The notes beneath the pieces are model-generated. The model was not told where the DNA came from and made no database searches. It saw nothing but the letters and a program-made list of their open reading frames with translations. Below are positions 12,162 to 24,242 of a DNA stretch of 64,000 bases, one piece after another. A program made the translations under genes and the position numbers. The stretch lies in contig NJPS01000010.1 in the NCBI GenBank assembly GCA_002946415.1, positions 1,116,001 through 1,180,000 on the forward strand. Reading direction: 5' to 3'. Numbering within the stretch: the first letter of the stretch is position 1; every line of letters begins with the position of its first letter. The DNA comes from Rutstroemia sp. NJR-2017a BVV2 (lineage: Eukaryota; Ascomycota; Leotiomycetes; Helotiales; Rutstroemiaceae).

Positions 12162-13118
12162 ATGTCCAAATCGATCCCACCCCTCCTGCAACCCTACCTC
12201 GCTCTCCCCTCCGAATCCTCCCTCATCTTGCTTACGAGCGTCCTGGGCGCAAGCCCCAACTGGTTGATACTACGATATATCCACAGTTTACTTCTACCTT
12301 CTCCATCCACATCCACTTCATCTACCGAGAGTGAGGGCCCAGTAGAGCCCAGAATCCTCTTCGTATCATTCCTCCGCGATCTGAATTTCTGGCGGGAGAA
12401 TGGGCGGAAAATCGTATGTCTTTCTTTTTTATCTATTCAAACCACAACAAAAACCCATCTAACAACCACCTAGGGTCTCGACCTCGACAAACTCCACCAA
12501 ACATCCCGTCTGCATTTCGTCGACGGTCTAAGCGGCCTGCATCTCCCTGCCACCGCCGTCCCTAATCCTCCATACGGGACTATCCTACGGGATCCCTCCC
12601 CCAGCGTTATATTCCCCATCTTGACGAAGCTAATCTCAACCCTGCAATCATCACCTTCTTCTACGCCAACACCTCCACCCATCATCCTCATAATCGACAG
12701 CCTCGACTACCTCCTCTCATGCTCCGCCTCTGCTCAAACCCAAACTCCCTCTATCTCCTCGCACCTCTTAACCCTCCGCTCCCTCACACACAGCACGATC
12801 TTGTCTCTCTCCGCCGACTCCTCCTTGCTTTCTTCTCCCTCCTCTTCCTACTCCCACTCCTCATCCCATGCCCAATCCACACCCCTCACCCACCACATCT
12901 CCACCTTCACACTCTCCCTCGCCCACTCAGCCGACATGCTGATCAGCGTGCGCGAGCTCGACACCGGCGCCGCGCGGGACGTGAGCGGGGTGCTGCGTGT
13001 TACGCGGGGTGGACAAGGGTTCGTTGGTCACGGGGAGGGAAAGGAGGTCGAGGAGAAGGAGTTATTGTATTTTGTAGGTGGGGACGGAGGGGTGAGGGTT
13101 TTTGAGAGGGGCCAGTGA
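12162..13118 (+). CDS. elp6: Elongator complex subunit Elp6
   Basis: Elp6 is a RecA-like ATPase-fold subunit of the Elp4-5-6 ring of Elongator, which modifies wobble uridines in tRNA. Two exons, 12162-12413 and 12474-13118, with a 60-bp intron, give 298 aa. Recognisable segments are SSLILLTSVLGASPNWLIL near the N-terminus, EPRILFVSFLRDLNFWRENG, then after the splice GLDLDKLHQTSRLHFVDGL. Next come PPIILIIDSLDYLL (Walker-B-like strand), and the C-terminal DMLISVRELDTGAARDVSG with LRVTRGG and LLYFVGGDGGVRVFERG, which are hallmark Elp6 ends. The Ser-rich loop at about residues 210-230 is a divergent insert. Confidence 0.88.
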
Positions 13119-14196
13119 GATGGGGGGAGGGTTTGTTTGTTTGTCTGTTGGGAGGTGTGGAGAGAAGGAGGGGGAGGGGGCATGGTGCATTTAAGAGGGG
13201 GGCTGTACTATATTGGTAGAAGGAGGGGAAAACGGGGTTTTAGGCAGGTTACTTTAATTCAAGAAGTATTACAGTGGCTATCAAGTTGCAGAGGTTGTCA
13301 GTATATGGGAGCCCTGGATATTTCCTACGGAAGTCAGAGCGAAGAGTGAGAGATGGGATGAGACGGGAGGGGAGTACGTATGCTGAGCATAGTTCGATGG
13401 GTGACGAAAGATGGTGGCTAGACATAGGCAGTAGGGGAAGATGATATAGGTATATTAGATATGAGAGAGTGAAAGATGATGGTCCGGGAGTGGAGGAATG
13501 AGAGACTAGAGCAGGTGGAATGGTAGCTGTAGCGAAATGTGAGGTGCAAAGGAGGGTCTAGGCGCAGTCGGCATCTAAATTCAGACTATTCCGGCTCCAG
13601 TGCTTCTTGAATCTACAATGCCATTCTTCAACGTCAATCTTCTCCCGGTATTATCACTACTTCAAAGCCATGCGACATGTGATCCTCTTCCTCGTCATAG
13701 TTCAAATCACTCTCAAGGGGTTATACTACTTCATCGCGCAGCTTTCGGAATTGGTATGTCCGACTAAGTAGGAGCTCCTGAGATGTTCAAATTCAACTCG
13801 ATCAGTCGATTGTTCGATCTTTCCTTTCTCTTCACTTCAACAATCAAACCTCCATTATCGTTGAACCAGATCTGTAGTCAATCCACATTCAAACTGCAGC
13901 TTGTTTAACGAAATATTGCACCTCCTGGTGGCTCACAGTTCCGAACTCAAAATCGTATCCCGTCACTGGAATGATAGCAAAAGATGGCATTTTTGCTAGA
14001 GGGCATGTCATGTTATGTCATGTCTTTTAAAAAACACCAGTAATTCCTCGTACGACCAAGACGAGACATAGTCACCACTGTGCAAACAAAAAATTGCAAT
14101 TGCTGCCCATTTCCTGCCTCTAGCATATCAAAAGCCAATCCTTCGCCAACCCATCCCATTCAACCGCTAGACTTAACCCCCAATATCGTAGTTCGT
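13119..14196. other. Intergenic region
   Basis: Nothing coding is recognised in this 1.1 kb stretch between the converging Elp6 and eL37 genes. Confidence 0.6.
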
Positions 14197-14821
14197 CTAT
14201 TCAGATGATCTGGTGGCAGGTCCCCTCGCTCCCTTTGGTGTGCCGATTTGGAAACCGTTCTTGAATCTTCTTGGAACCTCCTTCATGTGACGCATGCGTC
14301 CAGTACCGGTGGTCTTTCTTCTCTTGGCCTTCTCACCCCAGTTGTCTGTTTTGGTATTATTAGCCTATGAACCTAAATCGAGTCCTTGCTGCTCAATGCT
14401 CGAAACTTTTGAGCCTTCCCGTTGGATACGGCGCAAAGAGCTCGAGTTGGATGTGATTGAATTCAACGTACATTGACGGGTCTTAGCAGCTGGGTAACCA
14501 CATGATGCGCAAGTGTGCTTTTGGATGTGGAGAGATCGGCGACCTGTAAATCCGTACATATCAGCGTTCAATTCTTCCATTGGCAGTTCCAGTAATCGAG
14601 TTTTCCATCGGTCGTATAATCGATTCTTCTCGGCCGCGTTTCCTCCCGTCGTCTCTATCCTAGGATTGGATCAAACTAACCGCAGCGTCTGCACAAAGTG
14701 TGCGACTTGTTGTGGCGCTTTCCGAAACTGGAGGTTCCCTTCGCTATAGTTTAAATCTTGTCAGTGCAACTCCTTGGTGTTCTGATCGAAGTATTCGTGA
14801 TCGAAGTTGTAACGTACTCAT
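14197..14821 (-). CDS. rpl37: 60S ribosomal protein eL37
   Basis: This is a structural zinc-ribbon protein of the large ribosomal subunit. There are four exons: 14821-14818 (only ATGA), 14743-14681, 14543-14472 and 14345-14197, giving 95 aa. The spliced protein contains [79 protein letters not shown] and [13 protein letters not shown]. The four zinc ligands form two CxxC pairs (CRRC and CASC). All splice ends are GT/AG and phases agree. A four-base first exon is typical of intron-rich ribosomal-protein genes and makes the start easy to miss. Confidence 0.95.
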
Positions 14822-15490
14822 TTTGAATTAGGAACTGCAGAGCCAAATGTTAGCAATTGTAGCAATTAGAAGAAACTCGATACAATAATGGCAGATGGAA
14901 TAGAGTAACGTACCTTGTCGACTCGTGGGGTTGTCGTAATTTGTCGTTGATTCAATAAAGTCGCCTTTTTTCGCAAGAGGCTGATTCGCGATGTCGTCGG
15001 TTCGTCTAGTGGGAAATGGAAACCCTAAGCTAGGGCAGATGTGCGTCACGTGTACGGAAGCGAGAATCTTAAAATCTAGGGAAATCCTAGCAATCACATT
15101 TGACCGCCATAACAACATAACATAACATGATCGCCAAAATGTGAAGACCGTGTTGGACGTCGAATAATTTAATGTCACAAGCCTTACTAGTCCATCATAA
15201 AGTACCGCAGTGAAAAATAAGCTACTCGAATGGGGACGATGTAGATTTTAAGATTCATTTCATTTCCGATTCTATTCTATGCTGAATGGAATTGGGGGTA
15301 TCTGGCATCTAGTCTATCGATGCTATCTATCGGTGGCTATTGCCTACTGTAGCATACAGCTGGCCTTGATGTACAAGAGACTGGCCATGTGCTCGCTTCC
15401 TCATTATGTATCATATACCGCTATGCCAAAAGAACCCACCCGGTAAACCCCGAACGCCAGCGCAATGAAGTAATTATAAAACGTCTTTTT

Positions 15491-18400
15491 TTACAAAGTG
15501 ATCAAGTCGATCTCCGAGAAGTCAGGCGGATTCCTTCCATATACAACGCGAGCCTTAGCATCCAGTGCAGCTCCAACGTTGCTAATCCAAATATTCGCAC
15601 CGGCATAATCTCTAGTTCGTTTGACTTCATCATCACTAACACCAATATCGTCTCTCGGTATCCAAACCACTGGCCTTCTAGCTCGCAGAGCATAGTGCTG
15701 GAATGCATGCTTCACAAGAGCATCACGTTCTTCTGGGGCCAGGTCTTCGATTTCATCATTATAGCCGCCATACAAGGCGTTGGCAATCTTCTGCTGTGCC
15801 TCAACATCCCGATGACGACGTCGTCGTGTAATCTGCGGTTGCATAATTCGTTCATCATTTCCGTCGGTGCCTGTACCATGGCCGCGTGCCTTCCTGCGAA
15901 TGCTTTTGCTCGAGCGGATGGCCCAGTCACCCGCACCATGAACGATGTTTGCAGGCCTAAACTTAGACAGCTTACTTCCTCCATTGCCATGTCTTGAATT
16001 GAGATTATCCATCTCAATATATCCAGGTCCTTGAATGCCAGTACCATCATGTTGTGGCACCGCATCATTCCCATGGGCAGATGTAAGCCCTAGTCGCTCT
16101 GCTTGCGCACGATCGAAAGCCTCATCACGAAGTACGGCCTCATCTTCGAAGGTGATGGGTAAATAGTGAAGGAGGGGGCCGAAGGACCAGTTGAGGAGGA
16201 ATTGATATAGCGCTGTCAGGAGCAAAGCAACAATCATAATAATTGCTTGAACGGTAAGTGGGTCTCCTTGTTCATCTCTCGTGAGGAAGAATAGACCGAT
16301 GAGGCAGAGCTCCATGACATAAAGACCCGTAAAAGTTTGGTTGATCGCTCGAGGGTACAAGAGGCCACCCGTGTCAATCCTGAATCGCGACACATAAAGC
16401 ATGTTGTATCGATTGGCAATCCATAAGAGAGTAAATGTGATAATTGCGAAGATAATGATAATGGGCGAAACCACACAATAAACCAATGTGATACAGGCGA
16501 AGTTAGTATAAACAGGGAAGAATGATCCCCATGATACTGAAGGTAATCGTGTGTTTCTTGCCCACTTCTGTCTCGCCGTACTATCGAAGAACTTTGGCAG
16601 TACAAACCACAGAATAAGAGTGGACAACTGTAGCAATGTACCAGAGCTCACAGAAAAGGCTTGTAGAATCATGTAGGAGAAAAAGTAGTTCGCTGCCTTC
16701 GGTAGTTGCTGTGCGAGCGTCTCAGGAATGGAAGTGAGGTCAGAGGCTGATAAGCTGAATGCAGTTACTGCACTACCAGAAATAGATACGACCAAGAAAA
16801 CTTGGACGAACAAGAATGCAAAATAATATGTTTGGACAATCCCTTGCCTTTCGTTGCCCGTCTGCGAACCTTGGACGAAGGCAAGATACCCCAGAATTGT
16901 GGGCACAAGCGACAGAAGAATACTAAGCACCAAGGCAGGCAACACACCAGCAACAGCCTGAAGAACCCTTTCTGGTATGATTTCCAACCATTTGAGCCAA
17001 GACGTGGTGCTGACAAGATAAGATATCTGAGCCAGAGTAGATGTCCATGCGACAGGAGCAGACCACAGCAAGATCATGCCAACAACAACACTGGTGATAA
17101 CAGCGGTTCTGAGCCAAGCTTCCCACCATTTGATGGACATATTATCCCACAAAACGTCATTTGGTGAGATTTCCACGGTACGTGGTGCCATTTGTTTAGG
17201 AACATGGTAGGTAACAGATTGGCATGCCATGTGTGCAGCCACTTGATGATTGAATTGAATGAACGCAGAGTTCATGAGTGGGAATCGCTCCGGTGATTTT
17301 TGATCCATTTCGATCTCCAGGTTGAGTACGGCAAGCTGCTCACGGCACCAGTATATAGTATCGACTTTCTTATTGATATAAGGAATACCGGGAAGCCATC
17401 CAGGCGTCCAACTGAATCTAGCCAATCTATGGGTCGGTCTGTCTTTCTCTTTCAGATAGTGTTGCCATGCTGCAGTTGTGGCGTCTTCCTTGTATTCTTC
17501 GTTGTAGGCTTTTGGGTATTCCACAGGAGGTTTCTCATCAGAGTGTAGGAACGGAATCACAGACTTAATCTTCTGCCAGAGACTCTTCTTCTCAGACTTA
17601 TCAACAGTTGAGCGGGCTCCATCGTCTTGCGTTAAAGGAAATTCCTCATCATCTTCGTAGCCTGTTGGAATGGGAGATGGAAAACCACCGGCGGGACCTT
17701 GCCAGAATTTCCACCAATTGTTTGACTGGTTCGCATCGTTTGCTCCATCGCCTCCATACTGGAAGCCGCCACGGCGAACTGTATTCCCAGCTAATTTTCT
17801 GTCTCCTTCATAGCTTCTTGGATCGCGGTATGAGGTTGTAGGACGGTCGTCTTCTGATCCACGCGCCTTTTCGTCGTTGGTCAGACCCTCTTCGTCTTCC
17901 ACACCGGCTCCATATGGCTTTGACTTCTCATGTTGGCGGTATCTTCCGAATTCATCATAGGATTCATCCTCAGCTATGGAACGGGCATCAAGATTAACGA
18001 ATCCATTTGTGGTTTCGACCTGATCGTTGATATCTCTTCCAACCCCGAGAACACCATTAAACGCTTTGTCTCCGACCTTTCCAGCAGCGCCAAAACCTCT
18101 ACCAAGCCCTTGCCCCATGGCTTCAAAGCCTTGTCCGACAGCAGCAAGACCGCCACCTAGTACAGGTAGTTTAAATTTGATCTGAGAACTGGTCCTCTTA
18201 TGGTCGCGCTCTTCCTGATGTCTTTCAATCTCGGCTTCTTCATCTATGGCAGCATCAATTGTGTGTGGCGCCTCTTCCCCAGTACTCAATCCTCCACTTT
18301 GTGCAAGTCGCTCGGCCTTTGCGTTCTCGGCTTTAGCTTTCTCGGCCTTTTCTGCTTTCGTAAGCGTCTTTCGATTCGTGGCTTTCTCTTCTTTCTCTGC

Positions 18401-19406
18401 TTGCTTTTTTTGTGCTTTCTTCGCCTTCCTAATGAGTTCTGTCTCGGCAGCCTCCAGTTTCAAATGGATTTTATCCCGAGCATGAATTTTGCTTAGCAAC
18501 TCATCATAATTTCTATTGATCCATATATTCCTGATTCCTCCGGGGAAAACGTCGTAAAGTCCAGCAAGTGCTTCTTTTGTGAGCCACTTGTTTGGGATGG
18601 CGCTGACAAGCACGGTCGTGGCAGAAGCTCTCAGTCGATGTTCTGCGGATGTCAAATAATCCTGTCGTACTTTGATGTAGACCCGCAACTCGGCGAAGAA
18701 AACTCCGCATACCCAGATAATGGCCAGCAAAGCAAGTATTAGATGCGCCCAATATCTATTCGTCTTGCTCTGCTGCACATTCGTCCAAGCTAGTTGATCT
18801 AGGCCAGTGACATTTAGGTTTGAGTTGACCTCCGTGGAATTTGGGTCATTCTGAAATTGGAGCGCCCACTCCGAACCCCGTCCTCCCAGGTAATTGATCG
18901 GTACGAGAATCGGTATGATGACGAATGCCATGGGTATGAAAATGATCAGAAGAGTTTGGAGGTATCGCAAGAAGAAGTAGGCGTCGAGTCCGCATTTCTT
19001 GATTACTTCACGATCTCTGAACTGAAAGATGGCAAAGAGCCAGCCCCAAGGGCTCCGGGGAGGTGGTTCGGTACGTTCTTTTTCAGGTACTAGATAGGTT
19101 TTCGGTTTGCTAAGAAGAGTTAGTCGTCGATTGAGAGAGAGCAGCTTCGCAGATCTGGGGTGCTCTTTGTTATGACGGATGGCGCAAAACTCACTAAATT
19201 CTAGCAAGCTTGTTCTTTAACAGCATAAAAGCAATCATCTGTACACCAAAAATAATAGAGGAAGAGACCATCGCCGTCAAGAGCGCTACTAGACTGATAC
19301 CATTTGCTTGTTGTGCGCTGCCGAAAATTGTCGTTGTTGTACTGGGAGCTGCAGAAGTCCCGCTGGGACTACTGCTTGTAGTCGCAGACCCATTGAAAAA
19401 GGACAT
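15491..19406 (-). CDS. CSC1/OSCA-type calcium-permeable channel (DUF221 family)
   Basis: The family is made of osmosensitive or mechanosensitive cation channels in the plasma membrane or related membranes. Two exons, 19406-19195 and 19109-15491, are separated by an 85-bp intron whose removal restores LARIYKPKTYLVPEKERTEP, a strongly conserved junction. The 1276-aa protein has a first helix near residues 37-66, helices around 115-140 and 185-205, and a long cytosolic section with a Lys/Glu/Ala-rich coiled coil. A low-complexity acidic insert (about 330-580) follows, then the main membrane block beginning after NDVLWDNMSIKWWEAWLRT with FFSYMILQAFSVSSGTLLQL. The C-terminal tail from about 1170 (ARRPVVWIPRDDIGVSDDE, ARVVYGRNPPDFSEIDLI) matches the extracellular-tail domain of the fungal PHM7 type. 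The insert makes it longer than many relatives. Confidence 0.92.
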
Positions 19407-21013
19407 ATTGAGAAGGAGTTATCTGTTATTGGTGCATAAGAGGATATCGATATGGATTATGCTCGAAAAATGCTGTGTGTTGAGCTCTGTAGTGATATCA
19501 TGAAGGGTGTGTTTCAGTATGGGAGGTCGTTCGCGCCACAGCAGAGGTTGATAGAGAAATGGCGAGATGTAGAAGTCGCGAGGTAGTAAAAAGCTATGAG
19601 GGGAAAGGATAGAAGTGAATCATAATCCGTAAAACCGTTACTCTAGAAGAATACTGGCTTCTAGATGAATGAGTACATAACTTACCATTCAGTCCAAGGA
19701 ACAAGTATAACTTATCTTCTCTTGTTTGGATCAGGAATTGCGCGTGTTTATTCCAAATTACTTGGCCCCAGGGTTTTAGCAGGTTGCTAGCAATCTTTTA
19801 ATGAAATGATTTGCTGCCTCCCACCCGCCTAACCTCAACGGCTTAACCAGTACATGGATACGCATGGATGAGAGCGACTCTGATTCTTGATTCACAGCGA
19901 GAGTCGATAAATCCATGCAACTCTGTTTCTCCAAGAGTTTAAGGATAAGCGGTATGATGATGTCACGAATCAGATTGGCTGCATTCCTACCATTTGTGCC
20001 ACTTTGCTCATAGACGAGACACAAGTAAGCAACTCATCTCACAATAATGTTTCAACGTTGCCTTTCTCCTTCAGTACAATTGGATACGGAGGTGCGAGCA
20101 ACCACACCACAACACACCTCTTTCTCCACAGCGCGTTAAAAATGAAACCCCTGGGAAGTGTCCGAAAGGGTGCGCTTAACTTGCTGCTCAAGAACGACTC
20201 ACATCCAGTCGATCGCATGTCAGCGGGAATTGTGCGACAGCTGCAAAGTTTGGGGTGCGAGAGTTCGCAGCTTCACCACAAACAAGAACCCTTCGCGCTT
20301 CTAAGTTAACCTTATCTGTTGTCATACGCGTTGGACAGCCATCGTCTTCTTACTCCGTACGCTCGTGCAAGCCTTTCACCTTTCGCCTTTCAGCCACTTA
20401 CACGCTCGTGGCGGTCTGAGTTCGGGGAAAGGGGCTTGGCCCGCCCCCACTTAACCTTAGTCAGGCCTGGTTCAGAGCTAGAGCTCCGGTGCTTCCCACT
20501 CCGAACTGTTGCCGGTTTCTCGTCTTTTTCACACCAATATTTGAAGATATACCTTTCAATCTTTTCGATAAGATCAGCACTTCCCTGTGTTTTCTCTGGA
20601 ACTTTGCTGTTGTCGCTCAATGCTTACAAGCGGTTAGGATGTCGAAATGATTCACTTATCAGCCTTAGCCACGAGATCGAATCACCTTGAATGTCTAGCC
20701 TTAGCCGCTACGCCAAATAGAGGTGGACACTGAATTGAACCCAGTCATGGAAAAGGGGGAACCTGCTTTCCTACTAATCTGCACAGTGAGTGATTCTGTG
20801 TTGATACCGTTGAGTCTCGGTTATTGCAGAAAAGCACATGAGATACTTGTGATTACATAGTCTTGTGACCAAGGAGTTACAAAATCATCCCCGGATTTTC
20901 TGAAATATAGTCGGCACCCATTACCATTTTCGATCTTGCACACTTCCAATTACCCCACCCACCGAACCTTTCCTCCATACTCAGACCAACAGCGGGTTCA
21001 TCATCCGAGCCTA
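19407..21013. other. Intergenic region
   Basis: I see no supported gene. The first few hundred bases must hold the promoter and leader of the minus-strand channel gene. Confidence 0.55.
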
Positions 21014-21664
21014 TTAGGTGCTAGGCGCCAATTTTCTCACAGCTACACTGATGCTTTTTCCATCATCTTGTTGGCCCTGGTTCCACATCAAAGAGAAAAC
21101 GTTGTCACAACCCTCTACCGGGGTCGCATAGAAGTTGGACGCGAGTTGCTCTGTTGTATAACCTTTCCACATGGCCCAATTGCCATAAAGCAAGAAACCA
21201 GATGTCTCCCCCTGGCCGTCGTTGGTGAATCCAACATTGGTCAATGCGGCTGTTGAGGGCTCGATGTACAAAGCTGGAGAGTTTGGGATGGTGACATCAG
21301 GGTTTGTGGGGGTGATGACCCAATCATTATTTGTGGTAGGAGTGACTGTGAGAGCATTAGTGATGTCCGACGATAACAGAAATAAGTTGAGGGTGGTGAA
21401 AAATGGAATTGTACATGTTATGTTTGTGTTGACTTTGGATCCAGTTGGGACGTTCTTTCCAACATAGGCTTTTCCTACAAGTTTGGTCAGCTGGTGTTAC
21501 ACATCAGAATGGAGGATGTCTTTCTCACCGTCTGAGTAATAGACGGGAAGACCACCGATGCCAGTGCCATACGCATACAAGTGAAATGCATCACGTTTAT
21601 TGATGGCAGCAGCTGATGCAGTCAAAGCACCGAAAGCGAGCAAGAGTGAGGTCACGAACTTCAT
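21014..21664 (-). CDS. Small secreted protein, PhiA-like cell-wall or effector-type
   Basis: Two exons, 21664-21529 and 21474-21014, with a 54-bp intron, give 198 aa. The N-terminus is a clear signal peptide (MKFVTSLLLAFGALTASAAA), followed by an NKR site that could be cut by a Kex2-type protease. The mature part is rich in Thr, Asn and aromatic residues (FHLYAYGTGIGGLPVYYSDG, GFTNDGQGETSGFLLYGNW, GCDNVFSLMW) and has one pair of cysteines (NITCTI and EGCDN). The layout resembles PhiA-like fungal cell-wall proteins, but the match is by general pattern only and function is unknown. Confidence 0.78.
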
Positions 21665-24242
21665 AATGCTTAAAGTTGGTAAGGAATGTGTGGTGCGTAT
21701 TACTTGGAAACGAGCGAGGATAGTCTTGCGATGAATGCAAAGGAGAATTAGAGCCTAGGTGCGTGAAGAAAGACAAGTTTGAAATAATGGTGAACTCGAT
21801 GATGACTTAAGAAGCAGCAAAGGACGTTCATATCCTATATCGATGTACGATAGAAGCGCCCGGAGCCCCGCATGCGGAACTTCCAAGCTATCATCTACAA
21901 GGAACCTCCCGGCGATATGTTCATACAGTCCTGTTCTACCAAGGCCAAAACCTTGGACCACGATCACCCAGCCAGATCAGATTCTGCATTCGCCTATTAT
22001 TACTGTAAATGCGGTCCCACAATATGTATTACGAGGCTCGCATGGAAAGGCTGCCCATACGAGCTTTTCTAGCATAGATGACATGGAGCGGAAGAGAATT
22101 CGATGGAATTTGTTAAGCCGACGTCAGAATACGATGCGGCATCCTACTTAACACCTTTTCTAATTAGGACAAACTCCGGTCGAACTCGTTCGGACTCCAC
22201 GTAGAACTACGAAGCACAGTACCTACAATTGACCGGGACGAGCTAAATAATTGTCCGAAGAATACCGGCGCGGTCGGAGTTACTAATTATCGGCGTGGGT
22301 CTTCAACCTTATTCTTATTATCCATGACATACTGGGCCACAACATCATGAGCGCTCTCCACTACAAATTAGACGACGGTTCGACTTACGAAACTACTGTC
22401 GTTGAGATATGAGGGTGTGTGCTGAAAGTTTCTATTAATATTATGAAGATACTTTAAATCTTTTGACAGATCTCGGTAAGGGCTTGCCGGATGAGCTGCC
22501 AGCCGTATCGTTAATGTTGAAAATTATGGCGTAAAAGTGGAATTTAAATGGAAGACTTTTGAGATTGGAGCTCGAAAAATCGAAGTCGTCAAGACGTATC
22601 AGACTTTTATCAGAAAGTGGATTTGCATGAGGGGAAAAGAAAGAGGTACGAACTGTACCTGCAGCACCGCGTATCCGACGCAAGACATCGTATGACACGG
22701 GCTTAGGCAACATCCTCAAAAGTCCATGGTGAAGACTACGGAAATCGGAAGGAATTTCCCGTTGGAGAAATTCATAGGATCGTTCTCAGTCTATTAGTGT
22801 TTGTTGCTTGTCCATGAAGGACCATAAACCAAGAAAGGAATTTCGTCCCAAGGCTGGTTCCCTTGACGACTGGCGATTCACCTGTTCTTCGAAAGAGCCC
22901 AAAGTTGACGCGCAATAAATCTCCCAAATAGAGACGACGCATTAGCGTATCGCAGTTGTAGGTACCTTGGCAATCTGGAGCTACTGTGTGAGTTCCCACT
23001 GTGCTCCACTCCACTCCGCTTTCCTCGAGGATTTTGTCGTTGGTGGAATACGGAGTAGTCACCGCTGTGGCCGGCTTTTCTCGCTCTAAGACAATAACCG
23101 AGAAGCCGTGGAGATGTTTGCTTAGCACTGTTCCATAAACAGCGCTTTGGTAAGATCTGTAGTGCATTTATCTCTACCTCTTTAGCTCGGATACCACTGT
23201 GCTGCGGATCACATCTGTGTGTACAAGATCAAACTTTATCGACCGCAAATCATCATCACCACCCACGTGGGAAGAGAGATACATGGGTGATAAGGTCGAT
23301 TGCAGATACGCATTCTAACCGGATGATGCCAAGTAGAACCGCATATCGCGTGACGAGATGTTACTGGAAGCGCAACCATGTTGCTGCGAGGATGAAGGCT
23401 CTTCTGTGGGGTATGTGTTTTTCAAGAATGGAAAGGAGGGACTGCGAACAGCTCACCAGACCTGGCAATGGTCCCGAACCACCAAGCCTTATCCGTTCAG
23501 TCTTATGTCCGCGAAAGATATGTATGTCAACTTTGGCAAGTGCTGCATACGATAGAGGGATCCACTGGTCAGGTACAGGCTCGCTCGACACGATTAGTTT
23601 GAGCTGAATTCGCAAAGTTTGTACGCATAAGCTCTAGCGGCTGAACCGTATCTGGGAACATTGCTAACACAGCCGTCTTTGACACCTTGGCAATCCCATC
23701 CTTTCACAAGGCTTTTTTGAGGTTAAGTGACTTCGGAATTTTGCATCATCCCAGAAGCATGCTGCTCCTCACTCCACCGTTCATGCGGGTAAGAAGGAAA
23801 TGTTCGATGAATCATGTATAAGTGATTAGATGACTTTTCTCTTTCTGCCTGACCCGCTATATACATTAACAGCATCGTGGAGACTTTCGGGCTTGAGCTC
23901 TCTTGACGGGTAATGAAGCGATTTTGGGTTCAGCTTCACACTTCGTATTTATCACGATATAGTGTTCGGATGGAAAAGATATCTTGGCATGACTATGTCC
24001 GCTGTTATCTCCTGTAACTGGTTTTGCACCTTTCGGTGGGCCAGTAACCGTTGCCCCAAAGTCATATAAGTTGGTCGTCCTCGATAGTAAAGATGTTATT
24101 CCTCACAACTCAGTACAGACTCTCGTTTCTTACATTCTTTTCTTCCCTGGCTCCGCTTTGTCTGTCGTTTGTGGTTTAGCTTCGAGGAACCATTTGTGTT
24201 TCTGTCTTTTGCAAACTCGACGACTGGGTTTGAAGATCTATC
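21665..24242. other. Intergenic region with unassigned open frames
   Basis: This 2.6 kb stretch has no supported gene. Minus-strand frames at 22441-22719, 22772-23167 and 23361-23615 are somewhat protein-like (for example HLHGFSVIVLEREKPATAV) but none has a firm domain, and no splice pattern unites them. They may be remnants of one decayed gene. Confidence 0.45.

Noticed and set aside
11927..12334. Plus-strand frame of 135 aa overlapping the Elp6 start
   Set aside because: It is out of frame with Elp6, Ser/Pro-rich by chance and has no recognisable motif.
15389..15997. Plus-strand frame of 202 aa
   Set aside because: It lies antisense to the 3' end of the well-supported CSC1-type channel gene and shows no domain.
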